From NCBI GenBank assembly GCA_905233865.1, contig CAJOGH010000023.1:1-9337 (forward strand): DNA of 9,337 nucleotides, read 5' to 3'. Within the stretch, counting starts at the first letter, position 1. Each line of letters opens with the position of its first letter. Under the pieces are notes generated by a model. That model was not told the DNA's origin. It was given only the letters and a program-made list of their open reading frames with translations, and did no database searches. This document shows, in pieces, positions 1-8,800 of this stretch. Source of the DNA: an uncultured Atopobiaceae bacterium (lineage in GTDB: Bacteria; Actinomycetota; Coriobacteriia; Coriobacteriales; Atopobiaceae). Both the position numbers and the translations under genes were made by a program.

Positions 1-748
<748 letters not shown>

Positions 749-753
749 GATCA

Positions 754-798
754 TCACCTCTCAGTACGGTCCCTCGGGACCCTCGACTATCGAGGTGA
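754..798 (-). promoter_or_regulatory. Structured clpB leader with possible Shine-Dalgarno sequestration
   Basis: Read as minus-strand RNA, the heptamer UCACCUC (798-792) is the exact complement of GAGGUGA (760-754), which contains the clpB Shine-Dalgarno core. Between them GGUCCC-GA-GGGACC (781-768) forms a perfect 6-bp hairpin. A second perfect hairpin, CCUCGA-UAG-UCGAGG (795-781), uses part of the upstream heptamer, so it competes with sequestration of the ribosome site. The complementarity is seen directly. A role as a thermosensor or switch for a heat-shock gene is inferred. I saw no clear CIRCE or HAIR operator here. Confidence 0.45.
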
Positions 799-860
799 AT
801 GTTCCCCTGACACGCGTGGGCTATACAAATCTAAGTGCGTTTGCATCAGATTTTTACGAC

Positions 861-882
861 CGACAAGAGCATGCTCTTGTCG
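861..882. repeat. Perfect 22-bp palindrome between the yitT-like gene and clpB
   Basis: CGACAAGAGCA followed by TGCTCTTGTCG is a perfect palindrome beginning 2 bases past the stop of the YitT-family gene. As RNA it would fold into a 9-bp stem with a CAUG loop. On the minus strand the next bases contain an A-run rather than a U-run, so it is not a textbook intrinsic terminator. It may be a terminator lacking a U-tract, an RNA-processing or stability hairpin, or an operator upstream of clpB. Confidence 0.6.
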
Positions 883-884
883 CC

Positions 885-1775
885 CTAGTCAAAGGGGTCA
901 AAGCCATAGCCAAACGCCTCGGTGACCTCGCCAATGACGACAATGGCATGGGGGTCGATGGTCGCGACCATCTGCTTGAGCTCGGCTGCCTCGGAACGGT
1001 CCAGGACACAGAAGAGCAGCGGGCGCTCCTCGCCGGAGTAGGAGCCCGAGCCGTGGACGCGCGTGCAGCCGCGGTCGAGCGCGACCATGATGGCCTGCTC
1101 GATGTCCTCGTAGCGCGCGGAGATGATATAGGCCATACGCTCTCGGCGCGGACCGTCCACGACATAGTCCAGCAGGAAGGTGCAGATGAACATGCAGACA
1201 ACGGCGTAGAGGCCGTTCTTGACTGAGAACACCGGGACCGAGGCCGCAATGATGATCGCATCGATGATGAACGAGGTCGTGCCCACCGAAAGCGCCGTCT
1301 TGCGAGCCACGAACTGGGCGATGATGTCGGTTCCGCCCGTGTTGCCGCCCGCGCGGAACACGAGGCCCAGGCCCACGCCCGCGATGGCACCTCCCCAGAT
1401 GGCACACAGGAGCAGGTCACCCTCGCCCATGACGGGCACGACAGGCGCCAGGATGTCGACGAGGATCGACGAGGCGAGCGTGCCCGCGATGACCTTGGCC
1501 GCATAGCGCTTGCCGCCCACGCGCAGGACGGGGATGAGCAGGAAGATGTTCATGACGAGCGTCTGGATACCAATGGGCACCATGACGCCAACGCGGCCAA
1601 AGAGGGCCCAGATGATGGTGGCCACGCCCGTGACGCCGCCAGCGGCGAGACCGTTGGGTGCCTCAAAGGCGTCGATGGCAAAGGCATAGAGGGCAGAGCC
1701 AACAAGGATTAACAGGACGTCGACAACAGACTTCTTCGTACCCGATAGCTGACTCAGGCGTCTGCTGTGTGCCAT
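885..1775 (-). CDS. YitT family integral membrane protein (YitT_membrane + DUF2179)
   Basis: A 296-residue membrane protein of the YitT/YebE/DUF161 family; its biochemical function is unknown. About five or six hydrophobic segments cover residues 16-36, 43-60, 64-84, 93-115, 121-140 and 168-202. They carry the family's glycine-rich motifs APNGLAAGGVTG (39-50) and RAGGNTGGTDIIA (141-153). A soluble C-terminal DUF2179 domain (about 210-292) has GCTRVHGSGSYSGEERPLL and ends with DPHAIVVIGEVTEAFGYGF. In other proteins this domain has been proposed to bind a small ligand. Length and domain order are normal. The ATG at 1775 lies 4 nt after the prfB stop. Its ribosome site (AAGGGGGAG in sense) is formed by the last prfB codons, so translation is probably coupled to prfB. 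The stop is TAG, followed at once by a 22-bp palindrome. The family call is firm; substrate and role are not known. Confidence 0.9.
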   Translation of the reverse strand: MAHSRRLSQLSGTKKSVVDVLLILVGSALYAFAIDAFEAPNGLAAGGVTGVATIIWALFGRVGVMVPIGIQTLVMNIFLLIPVLRVGGKRYAAKVIAGTLASSILVDILAPVVPVMGEGDLLLCAIWGGAIAGVGLGLVFRAGGNTGGTDIIAQFVARKTALSVGTTSFIIDAIIIAASVPVFSVKNGLYAVVCMFICTFLLDYVVDGPRRERMAYIISARYEDIEQAIMVALDRGCTRVHGSGSYSGEERPLLFCVLDRSEAAELKQMVATIDPHAIVVIGEVTEAFGYGFDPFD

Positions 1776-1779
1776 GTTC

Positions 1780-2889
1780 CTACTCCCCCTTGTTACCGAC
1801 CCTCATGCGATGATATCCGACTATGAACTCGTCGAGGTCGCCATCATCAAGAACGGACTCGACGTTGCCGCGCTCTATGCCTGTTCGTGTGTCCTTGACC
1901 AGCTGGAACGGATAGAGCACATAGTTGCGTATCTGGTTGCCAAAGGATATCTCATGCTTGGGCCCGCGCAGCTCGTCAAGCTCGGCATCGCGCTTGGCCT
2001 TCTCTATCTCATAGAGCCGGGCGCGCAGGATCTGCATGGCAGCCGCCTTGTTCTGGAGCTGGCTGCGCTCGTTCTGGCAGGTAACGACCACGCCAGTTGG
2101 CAGGTGTGTGATGCGCACCGCAGAGTCGGTGGTGTTAACGCCCTGGCCGCCCGGGCCGGACGCATGGTAGACGTCAATGCGAAGGTCGCTCTGGTCTATC
2201 TGGACCTCGATGTCGTCGGGCACCACGGGCAGGACCTCGACACCAGCAAAGGTCGTCTGACGACGCTTCTTGGCGTCCGTCGGAGAGATCCTCACCAGGC
2301 GGTGCACGCCCTGCTCGGCGCGGAGCATGCCATAGGCGTTGCGGCCCTCGACGGTAAAGGTGGCGCGGTCGATGCCGATGACCTCGGCCGCGGGGCAGTC
2401 GTTGACCGTGACCTTCCATCCGCGGCGCTCTGCGTAACGCAGGTACATGCGCAGCAGCATCTCGCACCAGTCCTGAGCCTCAAGGCCGCCCTGTCCGGGC
2501 GTGATGCTCACGATGGCGTCGCCATGATCAAAGTCGTCGGTAAACCAGCTGGAGAGCTCGAGCTCGGAAAGGTCGTGCGCGAGCTCATCGGCCAGCGACG
2601 CGGCCTCGGACAGGAAGTCCTCGTCGCCCTCGGCCGCAAGCTCTGCAGCCGCGCGCGCGTCGTCGAGCTTGGAGCGTGCCGCCCCAAGGCGCTCGATGTC
2701 ATCGCGCAGGGCCGAGAGCTCGGACATAGTCGCCTTTGCGGCGTCCGCGTCATCCCAAAAGCCGGGAGCGGCGGACACCTCCTCCAGGCTGGCGAGCGCG
2801 GCGCGCTTGTCATCCAGATGCAGGTATCCCTCGACCTCGTCCAGGCGCGCGGAAAGCGCGTCGAGGTCGGGCGCTACGATGTCAGCCAT
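1780..2889 (-). CDS. prfB: Peptide chain release factor 2 (RF2)
   Basis: A 369-residue class I release factor that recognises UAA and UGA in the ribosomal A site and triggers peptidyl-tRNA hydrolysis. Seen: an N-terminal helical domain (about 1-110), the domain with GGLEAQDWCEMLLRMYLR (134-151), GVHRLVRISPTDAKKRRQTT (194-213), and the catalytic loop SGPGGQGVN (244-252) with GGQ at 247-249. Then follow TCQNERSQLQNK and the C-terminal helix. RF2 rather than RF1 is shown by EAQDW, the SP-type recognition motif and the sequence after GGQ. Oddities: the usual SPF tripeptide reads SPT at 202-204. The frame is open throughout, with no UGA near codon 25, so the autoregulatory frameshift of many bacterial prfB genes is absent. 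The ATG directly follows the secA stop (TAGATG), with only a weak ribosome site, which suggests translational coupling to secA. A secA-prfB pair is a common arrangement in Gram-positives. Confidence 0.96.
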   Translation of the reverse strand: MADIVAPDLDALSARLDEVEGYLHLDDKRAALASLEEVSAAPGFWDDADAAKATMSELSALRDDIERLGAARSKLDDARAAAELAAEGDEDFLSEAASLADELAHDLSELELSSWFTDDFDHGDAIVSITPGQGGLEAQDWCEMLLRMYLRYAERRGWKVTVNDCPAAEVIGIDRATFTVEGRNAYGMLRAEQGVHRLVRISPTDAKKRRQTTFAGVEVLPVVPDDIEVQIDQSDLRIDVYHASGPGGQGVNTTDSAVRITHLPTGVVVTCQNERSQLQNKAAAMQILRARLYEIEKAKRDAELDELRGPKHEISFGNQIRNYVLYPFQLVKDTRTGIERGNVESVLDDGDLDEFIVGYHRMRVGNKGE

Positions 2890-5688
2890 CTAGTGCTTCT
2901 TGCCGTGACAGTGCTTGAACTTCTTGCCGCTACCGCAGGGGCAGGGCTCGTTGCGGCCTACACCGACATACGGGTCGGCGTTGTCTGCCTTACGGTAGGT
3001 CTGGGGCTTGTCGGCCGTCGGCTTGGGCGCGGGGCCCCCAGGCACGTTGGCACGGGGCTGCTGGGCCGCACGGGCACGCAGCGTTGACGAGCCCTGGTCA
3101 CCATCGACCTCGCTGGGGCCGGAGTAGGTGGCACGCGAGAGCGCAGACGGTGCCTCGGCGGGAGGCGCGCTCTGGGCAAGCTCGATGTGGAGGATGGTGC
3201 GCAGGAAGTCCTCGTACATCGTGTTGACGAGCACGGTGAACGCAGAGTAGGCCTCGGTCTTGTACTCAACCAGCGGGTCGCGCTGGCCAAAGCCACGCAG
3301 TCCGATGCCGGTCTTGAGGTAGTCCATCTCCTGGAGGTAGGCCATCCAGCGCGTGTCGATGACACGGAGCATGACCTGGGTTGCGAGGTTGTGCATGAGG
3401 TCGGTGCCCAGCCTCTGCTCCTTGGCCTCATAGCAGCCGCTCACAAAGCTGTCCACGCCCTCGACGATGTCCTCGCGGGCGTCCTCGATGTCAAAGGTGG
3501 GGCCGTTCGTGGAGCCGGTCAGGTTCTTCATCCAGCTATAGAGACCGTCCAGATCCCAGTCCGCCTCGTCCATGCCGGGCTGGCAGTACTCGTCAACCGC
3601 GCGCTCGCAGGTCTCGGTCGTGACCTCGGAGACATGGGCCACCAGGTCCTTGCCGTCCAGGATCTTGTTGCGCTCTTCGTAGATGATCTGACGCTGCATG
3701 TTCATGACGTCATCGTAGTCAACGACGCTCTTACGCATGGCAAAGTTGATCTCCTCGACCTTGCGCTGGGCGCCCTCGACTGCGCGGGTGACCATCTTGG
3801 CCTGCAGCGGCATGTCGTCTGGCATGTCCGCTCGCTCCATCATGGCACCAATGCGGTCCATGCGGTCGCCGCCAAACAGACGCATGAGGTCGTCCTCCAG
3901 CGAGAGATAGAACTGGGTCTCGCCGGGGTCACCCTGACGGCCGGAGCGGCCGCGGAGCTGGTTGTCAATGCGTCGGCTCTCGTGGCGCTCGGTGCCAATG
4001 ACGCACAGGCCGCCGGCCTCGATGACGCGCTCGCGCTCCTCCGCGCAGATCCTCTTTGCCTCCTCGAGCGCCTCGGCCCGCTGCTCGGGAGTGGCGACGA
4101 CCTCCTCGGGGGCCTCCTCGCCCTCGGGAACCTCGGTGGGCTCGAGCACCAGGCCCTTGGCGCGCAGTGCGTCCTCGGCCATGGCCTCGGGGTTGCCACC
4201 CAGCAGGATGTCCGTACCACGGCCGGCCATGTTGGTGGCGATGGTGACGGCGCCCTCGCGTCCCGCCTGGGCCACGATCTGCGCCTCGCGCTCGTGGAAC
4301 TTGGCGTTGAGCACCTCGTGCTTGATGCCGCGCTTGTCCAAAAGGCGGCTCAGGCGCTCGGAGCTCTCGATGGAGACGGTACCCACCAGGCAGGGCTGAC
4401 CCTTGGCGTGGCGGTCGATGACGTCTGCGGCCACCGCGTTGAACTTGGCGTCGATGGTGCGGTACACAAGGTCGTCGTGATCCTGGCGGATGACGGGCTT
4501 GTTAGGCGGGATGACCTGGACGGGCATGTGGTAGATCTCGCGGAACTCCGCGTCCTCGGTCATGGCCGTACCCGTCATGCCGCTGAGCTTGTCGTACAGG
4601 CGGAAGTAGTTCTGCAGGGTGATGGTCGCGAGCGTCTGGTTCTCCTCGCGGACGATCACGCCTTCCTTGGCCTCGATTGCCTGGTGCAGGCCCTCGGAGT
4701 AGCGCCTGCCCTCCATGATGCGGCCCGTGAACTCGTCGACGATCTTGACCTCGCCGTCAACCACGACATACTGCTGGTCGCGGTGGAACATGTACTCGGC
4801 CTTGAGCGCCTGCTGCAGGTGGTTCACGAGCTCGCCGCTCATGTCGCCGTAGATGTCATCAACACCCAGGACGCGCTCGACCTTGGCGAGGCCCGCCTCG
4901 GTCGTCGCGATGGTGTGCTTGGCCTCGTCCATCTCAAAGTCGATCTCGGGCGTGAGGCCGCGCACGGCACGGGCGAAGTCCTTGTAGATGCTCGCGGACT
5001 TGGTGCCGGCGCCGGAGATGATGAGCGGGGTCCTCGCCTCGTCGATGAGAATCGAGTCGACCTCGTCGACGATGGCAAAGCTGTGGCCGCGCTGCACGCG
5101 CATGGCCGCGCGGGTCACCATGTTGTCACGCAGGTAGTCAAAGCCAAACTCAGAGTTAGTGCCGTAGGTCACGTCGGCGTCATAGGCGGGCTTCTTGAGG
5201 CCCATCTGCATGCCGTTCTGGAGCAGACCGACGTTCATCCCCATGAACTTGTAGATCTGACCCATCCACTCGGAGTCGCGCTTTGCCAGGTAGTCGTTGA
5301 CGGTGACGATGTGCACGCCATTGCCGGAGAGCGCGTTGAGGTAGCCAGCCAGGGTCGAGACGAGCGTCTTGCCCTCGCCCGTCTTCATCTCGGCGATGGT
5401 GCCGCGGTGAAGCGCGATGCCGCCGATGACCTGAACGTCAAAGTGACGCATGCCGAGGGTGCGCTTGGATGCCTCGCGCACGGCAGCGAAGGCCTCGGGC
5501 AAGAGGTCGTCAAGGGTCTCACCGTTGTCGATGCGCTCGCGGAAGAGCTTGGTCTGGGAGCCCAGGGTGGCGTCGTCCATTGCCTCAAAGGTGGGCTCAA
5601 GCTCAGCCACGTGAGCGGTTATCTTTTCGAACTCCCTGAGGTCCTTGTCGGCACCAAGGGAGAGGATGCGTGAGAACAGGCCTGGCAT
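2890..5688 (-). CDS. secA: Preprotein translocase subunit SecA (ATPase motor)
   Basis: A 932-residue SecA, the peripheral membrane ATPase that drives unfolded preproteins through SecYEG. Seen in order: NBD1 with GGIALHRGTIAEMKTGEGKT (Walker A GEGKT 104-108) and the DEAD-type VDEVDSILIDEARTPLIISG (about 207-226). The preprotein cross-linking region follows (about 227-370), then NBD2 with TNMAGRGTDILLGG (485-498) and GTERHESRRIDNQLRGRSGR (565-584). The helical scaffold/wing (about 610-850) is followed by a flexible Pro/Ala-rich linker. The C-terminal metal site has the pattern CxCx8CH (Cys916, Cys918, Cys927, His928). An acidic E/P-rich insert at about 515-545 interrupts NBD2. The start at 5688 (MPGLFSRIL) has an AGAGGGGA ribosome site about 6 nt upstream. 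An in-frame ATG at 5775 would add 29 non-SecA residues and cover the probable promoter. The gene heads the operon with prfB and the YitT-family gene. Length is normal and the gene is intact; the metal-binding tail fits binding to SecB or the ribosome. Confidence 0.98.
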   Translation of the reverse strand: MPGLFSRILSLGADKDLREFEKITAHVAELEPTFEAMDDATLGSQTKLFRERIDNGETLDDLLPEAFAAVREASKRTLGMRHFDVQVIGGIALHRGTIAEMKTGEGKTLVSTLAGYLNALSGNGVHIVTVNDYLAKRDSEWMGQIYKFMGMNVGLLQNGMQMGLKKPAYDADVTYGTNSEFGFDYLRDNMVTRAAMRVQRGHSFAIVDEVDSILIDEARTPLIISGAGTKSASIYKDFARAVRGLTPEIDFEMDEAKHTIATTEAGLAKVERVLGVDDIYGDMSGELVNHLQQALKAEYMFHRDQQYVVVDGEVKIVDEFTGRIMEGRRYSEGLHQAIEAKEGVIVREENQTLATITLQNYFRLYDKLSGMTGTAMTEDAEFREIYHMPVQVIPPNKPVIRQDHDDLVYRTIDAKFNAVAADVIDRHAKGQPCLVGTVSIESSERLSRLLDKRGIKHEVLNAKFHEREAQIVAQAGREGAVTIATNMAGRGTDILLGGNPEAMAEDALRAKGLVLEPTEVPEGEEAPEEVVATPEQRAEALEEAKRICAEERERVIEAGGLCVIGTERHESRRIDNQLRGRSGRQGDPGETQFYLSLEDDLMRLFGGDRMDRIGAMMERADMPDDMPLQAKMVTRAVEGAQRKVEEINFAMRKSVVDYDDVMNMQRQIIYEERNKILDGKDLVAHVSEVTTETCERAVDEYCQPGMDEADWDLDGLYSWMKNLTGSTNGPTFDIEDAREDIVEGVDSFVSGCYEAKEQRLGTDLMHNLATQVMLRVIDTRWMAYLQEMDYLKTGIGLRGFGQRDPLVEYKTEAYSAFTVLVNTMYEDFLRTILHIELAQSAPPAEAPSALSRATYSGPSEVDGDQGSSTLRARAAQQPRANVPGGPAPKPTADKPQTYRKADNADPYVGVGRNEPCPCGSGKKFKHCHGKKH

Positions 5689-5740
5689 GTGGTTCCCCTC
5701 TTTATAGAATCGGCTGCCACTTGCAGCGACACTGTTCCCT

Positions 5741-5770
5741 ACTCTAGCAGCGTGTCCATACGCATGCCAA
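5741..5770 (-). promoter_or_regulatory. Candidate sigma70-type promoter of secA
   Basis: On the minus strand TTGGCA (5770-5765) is followed after 18 bases by TAGAGT (5746-5741). That would put the transcription start about 45 bases before the secA ATG. It matches the bacterial consensus only partly, but it is the best pair in the gap. Its -35 hexamer overlaps one arm of the inverted repeat at 5750-5820. Confidence 0.4.
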
Positions 5771-5820
5771 CACACGGCCTGAAGTCACGAATAAACCGCA
5801 CTGCATGCGCACGGACACGC
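5750..5820 (-). repeat. 18-bp inverted repeat between the regulator gene and secA
   Basis: The arms are 5750-5767 and 5803-5820, with a 35-base loop. They are complementary at 16 of 18 positions. In minus-strand RNA the two exceptions become G-U pairs, so the whole 18-bp stem can form; in plus-strand RNA they would be A-C mismatches. No U-run follows the second arm, so this is not a canonical intrinsic terminator. It lies 14 bases after the regulator stop and overlaps the candidate secA -35 box. It could be a transcript-end or processing hairpin, or an operator. Confidence 0.65.
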
Positions 5821-5833
5821 CACTGCTCCCGAC

Positions 5834-8800
5834 CTACGCCGGCCGCGTGCTGGGAAGGGTGCGCTTGCCTCTGCGCACGAACACGCCCAGCTCGCGCATG
5901 ACGCCATCGATGTAGCTCGTGGCGCCCATGCCGCCTGCCTCCACGGCCCTCCTCACATAGGCGTCGTAGAGACGCACGGCCTCACTCGTGCGGCTCGCGG
6001 CGCACAGCGAGCGCAGCGCGACCGCCACGGCATCCTCGCGCAGGCCATCGGCATCAACGGCCTCGCAGGCAAACCAGGAGGCACGACGTGATATGCCGCT
6101 GCGCAGCTCCGCCTCGGCACCCGCGACCATCGCGTCCACGTAAAGCGCGCGAAGCTTGGACGCGCGTTGCCGCAAGAGACCGCCTCCAATCGATCCCGCG
6201 CACATAAGCCCGCCTTGGTAGATCTTGTTTGCCGCCACAGCGTGGCGCACACACGACGCCGTCTGCGTCGCCATGACAGCCAGGCGCGCCTCGTTCTCAA
6301 AGTCATCAACGTCCACGTAGATGCCAGAGGTGTCAAGCACGAGCTTCCCGTTCGATCGGCGCAAGATGGACTCCTCGTCTTCGGCGTCCCCGCCGTCCAG
6401 GCACGCCCTCAGCGAGGACACGGTCGGGTAGAGCCTGCGCGAGCCCGCGGCATAGTCAGCATTGGGCCAGATCTCCTCTATGGCCTCCTTTACCGTGATC
6501 TCGTGCCCCTCTACGCAGACGAGAAGAGCAAAGAGGTGACGGGCGGCCGACCTATCCCATGAGGTACGGCACATCTCGCAACCGTCAACCACAAGGCGCA
6601 GCTTACCCATGGCGTAGGCCTCCACCCGCGTCGCGGGCCTGAGCATGCGCCCTCCGGAGCTGACCATGAGCCTGCCTTCTTCCTCAAGGTGCTTGCGCGA
6701 CGAGGCGCACCCGATGCGGCGGGCGCTGCTAAGCCAACCGGCAGGCATGCGGCTCTCCAGCGCGCTCCCGATGTCACCGCCCTCGCCGATCACGAAGGCG
6801 CACAGCGGCATGAGACCCGAGGGCGCGCGCACGTCAGCAAGCGCCGCACGAACCCTACCCGAGTCGCTCAGACCGCCAAGCGACTGACGCAAGACCCAGA
6901 CGGCAGCCTGCTCAGGCGTCGCGTCCTCGGCGGCACCCGCAAAGTCACATAGGCCACCCATGCCCCGATCCATACGGGCCGTTGCATAGTCCCTCAGGAG
7001 TGTGGCCACCACCGCCAGGTAGTCACTCTCGCACTCGCCCGCACGTCTTATGGCAAGCTCGGCGCGCACGCTTGCGCGCTTGTGCGCGTCATGACGCATG
7101 TCGTGCGCAGCTGCGGCAATCAACGCGACGGCCTCTGTCAGCTTGTCTTCAACGCGCATGGCATGACTCTGGGCGCGGTCCAACATGCGCTCGTCCAGTG
7201 CGCGCGCACCAACTACGGCTGCAACCGCACGTCGGGCACCCACAGTGGCATAGAGCCCCGCAAAGCCGCGACTCTCCAAGAACCCGTACGCTGCGTCGTA
7301 GGCGCTTTCCTCCTCGGAGTTCACCCTGTCACCCACAAGCGCGCAAACCAGTTCCTTGTCAAGGCACAGGAGCGAGGCAGACAAGGTGGGCGTGTTCGTC
7401 CGCGTTCCCGCAACGAGTAGGTCGCGGTACGCCTCTCCAAACTTTCCGTTCCTCGCAAGCTCGCGCACGCGGCCGTGCAATACGAGATCCTGAGCAAGAC
7501 CACCTCCAGCGGGCAAACGCTCGCCATCGGAAGCTGGAGCCTCAGCAACCCCAGTAGCAAACTCCAGCGCCTCGACCTGTGCCAGCATCTCACACTGCCT
7601 ACCAGTAAGAGGACCCACTGGACTTTGCCTGAGCTCGGACGAAAGACGCGCGTCGCGGGCAAGTGCCGCTCTCACGCGCATGGCAACTCGCGCACCAAAG
7701 GTAAGCCGCGCATCCTCGTCACTCTCGCGAGCCTTGTGAAGAAGAGCGGGATAGCCCGCGTTGGCCAACTCGATGGGCCAGGAGCTCACCACCTCCCCCA
7801 CTCGGTCCTTCGACAGCAGGTTGGTGCAAATCAGACCTATGCGATCAAAGCTCCCCTCACCGGCAAGCGTCGCCACCACACGGGCTCGGACGTACGCTGC
7901 CTGGTCTTCGCCCATCTCGTTGCAGCCCGCCAGCGCGCGCAGCCCCTCACCTCGACGGGAACCCACGACGTCGTAACGACCCTCATCCGTCCGCACGCCC
8001 AAGAGGGGGCAGGTGCGCTCGAGGTCCTCTAGGACACAGTCATCCACGCGGTCCTCGACCATTCCAAGATCACTGGTCCTGCCGTGGCCCATCATCACCA
8101 TGGCATAGCGAAGGCGGCGCTCCTCGTCCATCATCCTGTCGCCAAGACAAGCCCGCACGAGCTCGCCCAGACGGCGACCATAGGAAGTAGGCAGGTGTCG
8201 CTCGTCATCCGTTGGAACGGCTGAGCGCACCGCATCCACAAGCAACGGGATGCCACCGGTCACGTTCATGAGCGCCTGCGACATCTCCTTCCAGGCAGGG
8301 CACCATAAGAGCGCCTCTCCCATATGCAGCGTCAGATCACTCGACCAGAACACCACCGGGTCGCTCAGCTCGTCAACGAGCGATGCAGAAGATGGTCGAC
8401 CTAATACGACGACGCCTACGTCACACGTTGCAAGGCTCCCAAGCGACTGGGCCACCCTGTGCGCACGGGCCTCATCCCATGCGGGCACATCGTCAATGAC
8501 AAGCGCGTGGCCTCCCTGTCCGGTACGAGACTCCATGCCCTTCACGCACCTCATGAGCCTTCCCAGCGCAGACTCCTGGGAGTCTCCTGCCAAGCTCACG
8601 TAGCGTGTCTCGATCCCCTTCTCGGCCGCCTCGCAGGCAAGCTGGCGGGCAAGAACTGTCTTGCCCATGCCTGCATCCGCCATCACACACACGACCCTAC
8701 GTCGGAGGACCTCATCCAAAACGCGTGCTATGAGTGCCGGCCTGTCAACGAGCGCGCGGCCGGACTTGGCGCGAACGCTGATCCTCGTGGCGTCCTCGAA

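Noticed and set aside
884..902. CtsR-like heptamers AGTCAAA and GGTCAAA upstream of clpB
   Set aside because: The spacer is 2 rather than 3 bases, and the sequence is explained by the coding end of the YitT-family protein (Phe-Asp-Pro-Phe-Asp-stop).
2810..2830. Programmed +1 frameshift expected in prfB
   Set aside because: The frame is open across the usual site and has no in-frame TGA; the gene is read without a shift.
1774..3087. 437-codon open frame on the plus strand opposite prfB
   Set aside because: Antisense shadow of prfB and the end of secA; no recognisable domain and it spans two real genes.
3187..5673. 828-codon open frame on the plus strand opposite secA
   Set aside because: It is exactly antisense to a complete SecA with all its motifs. 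Its protein is repetitive in Val/Leu/Ala/Asp and His, as expected from reverse-reading GC-rich codons.
5689..5775. N-terminal extension of SecA from an ATG at 5775
   Set aside because: The 29 extra residues are unlike any SecA N-terminus and cover the probable promoter; the ATG at 5688 has a good ribosome site.
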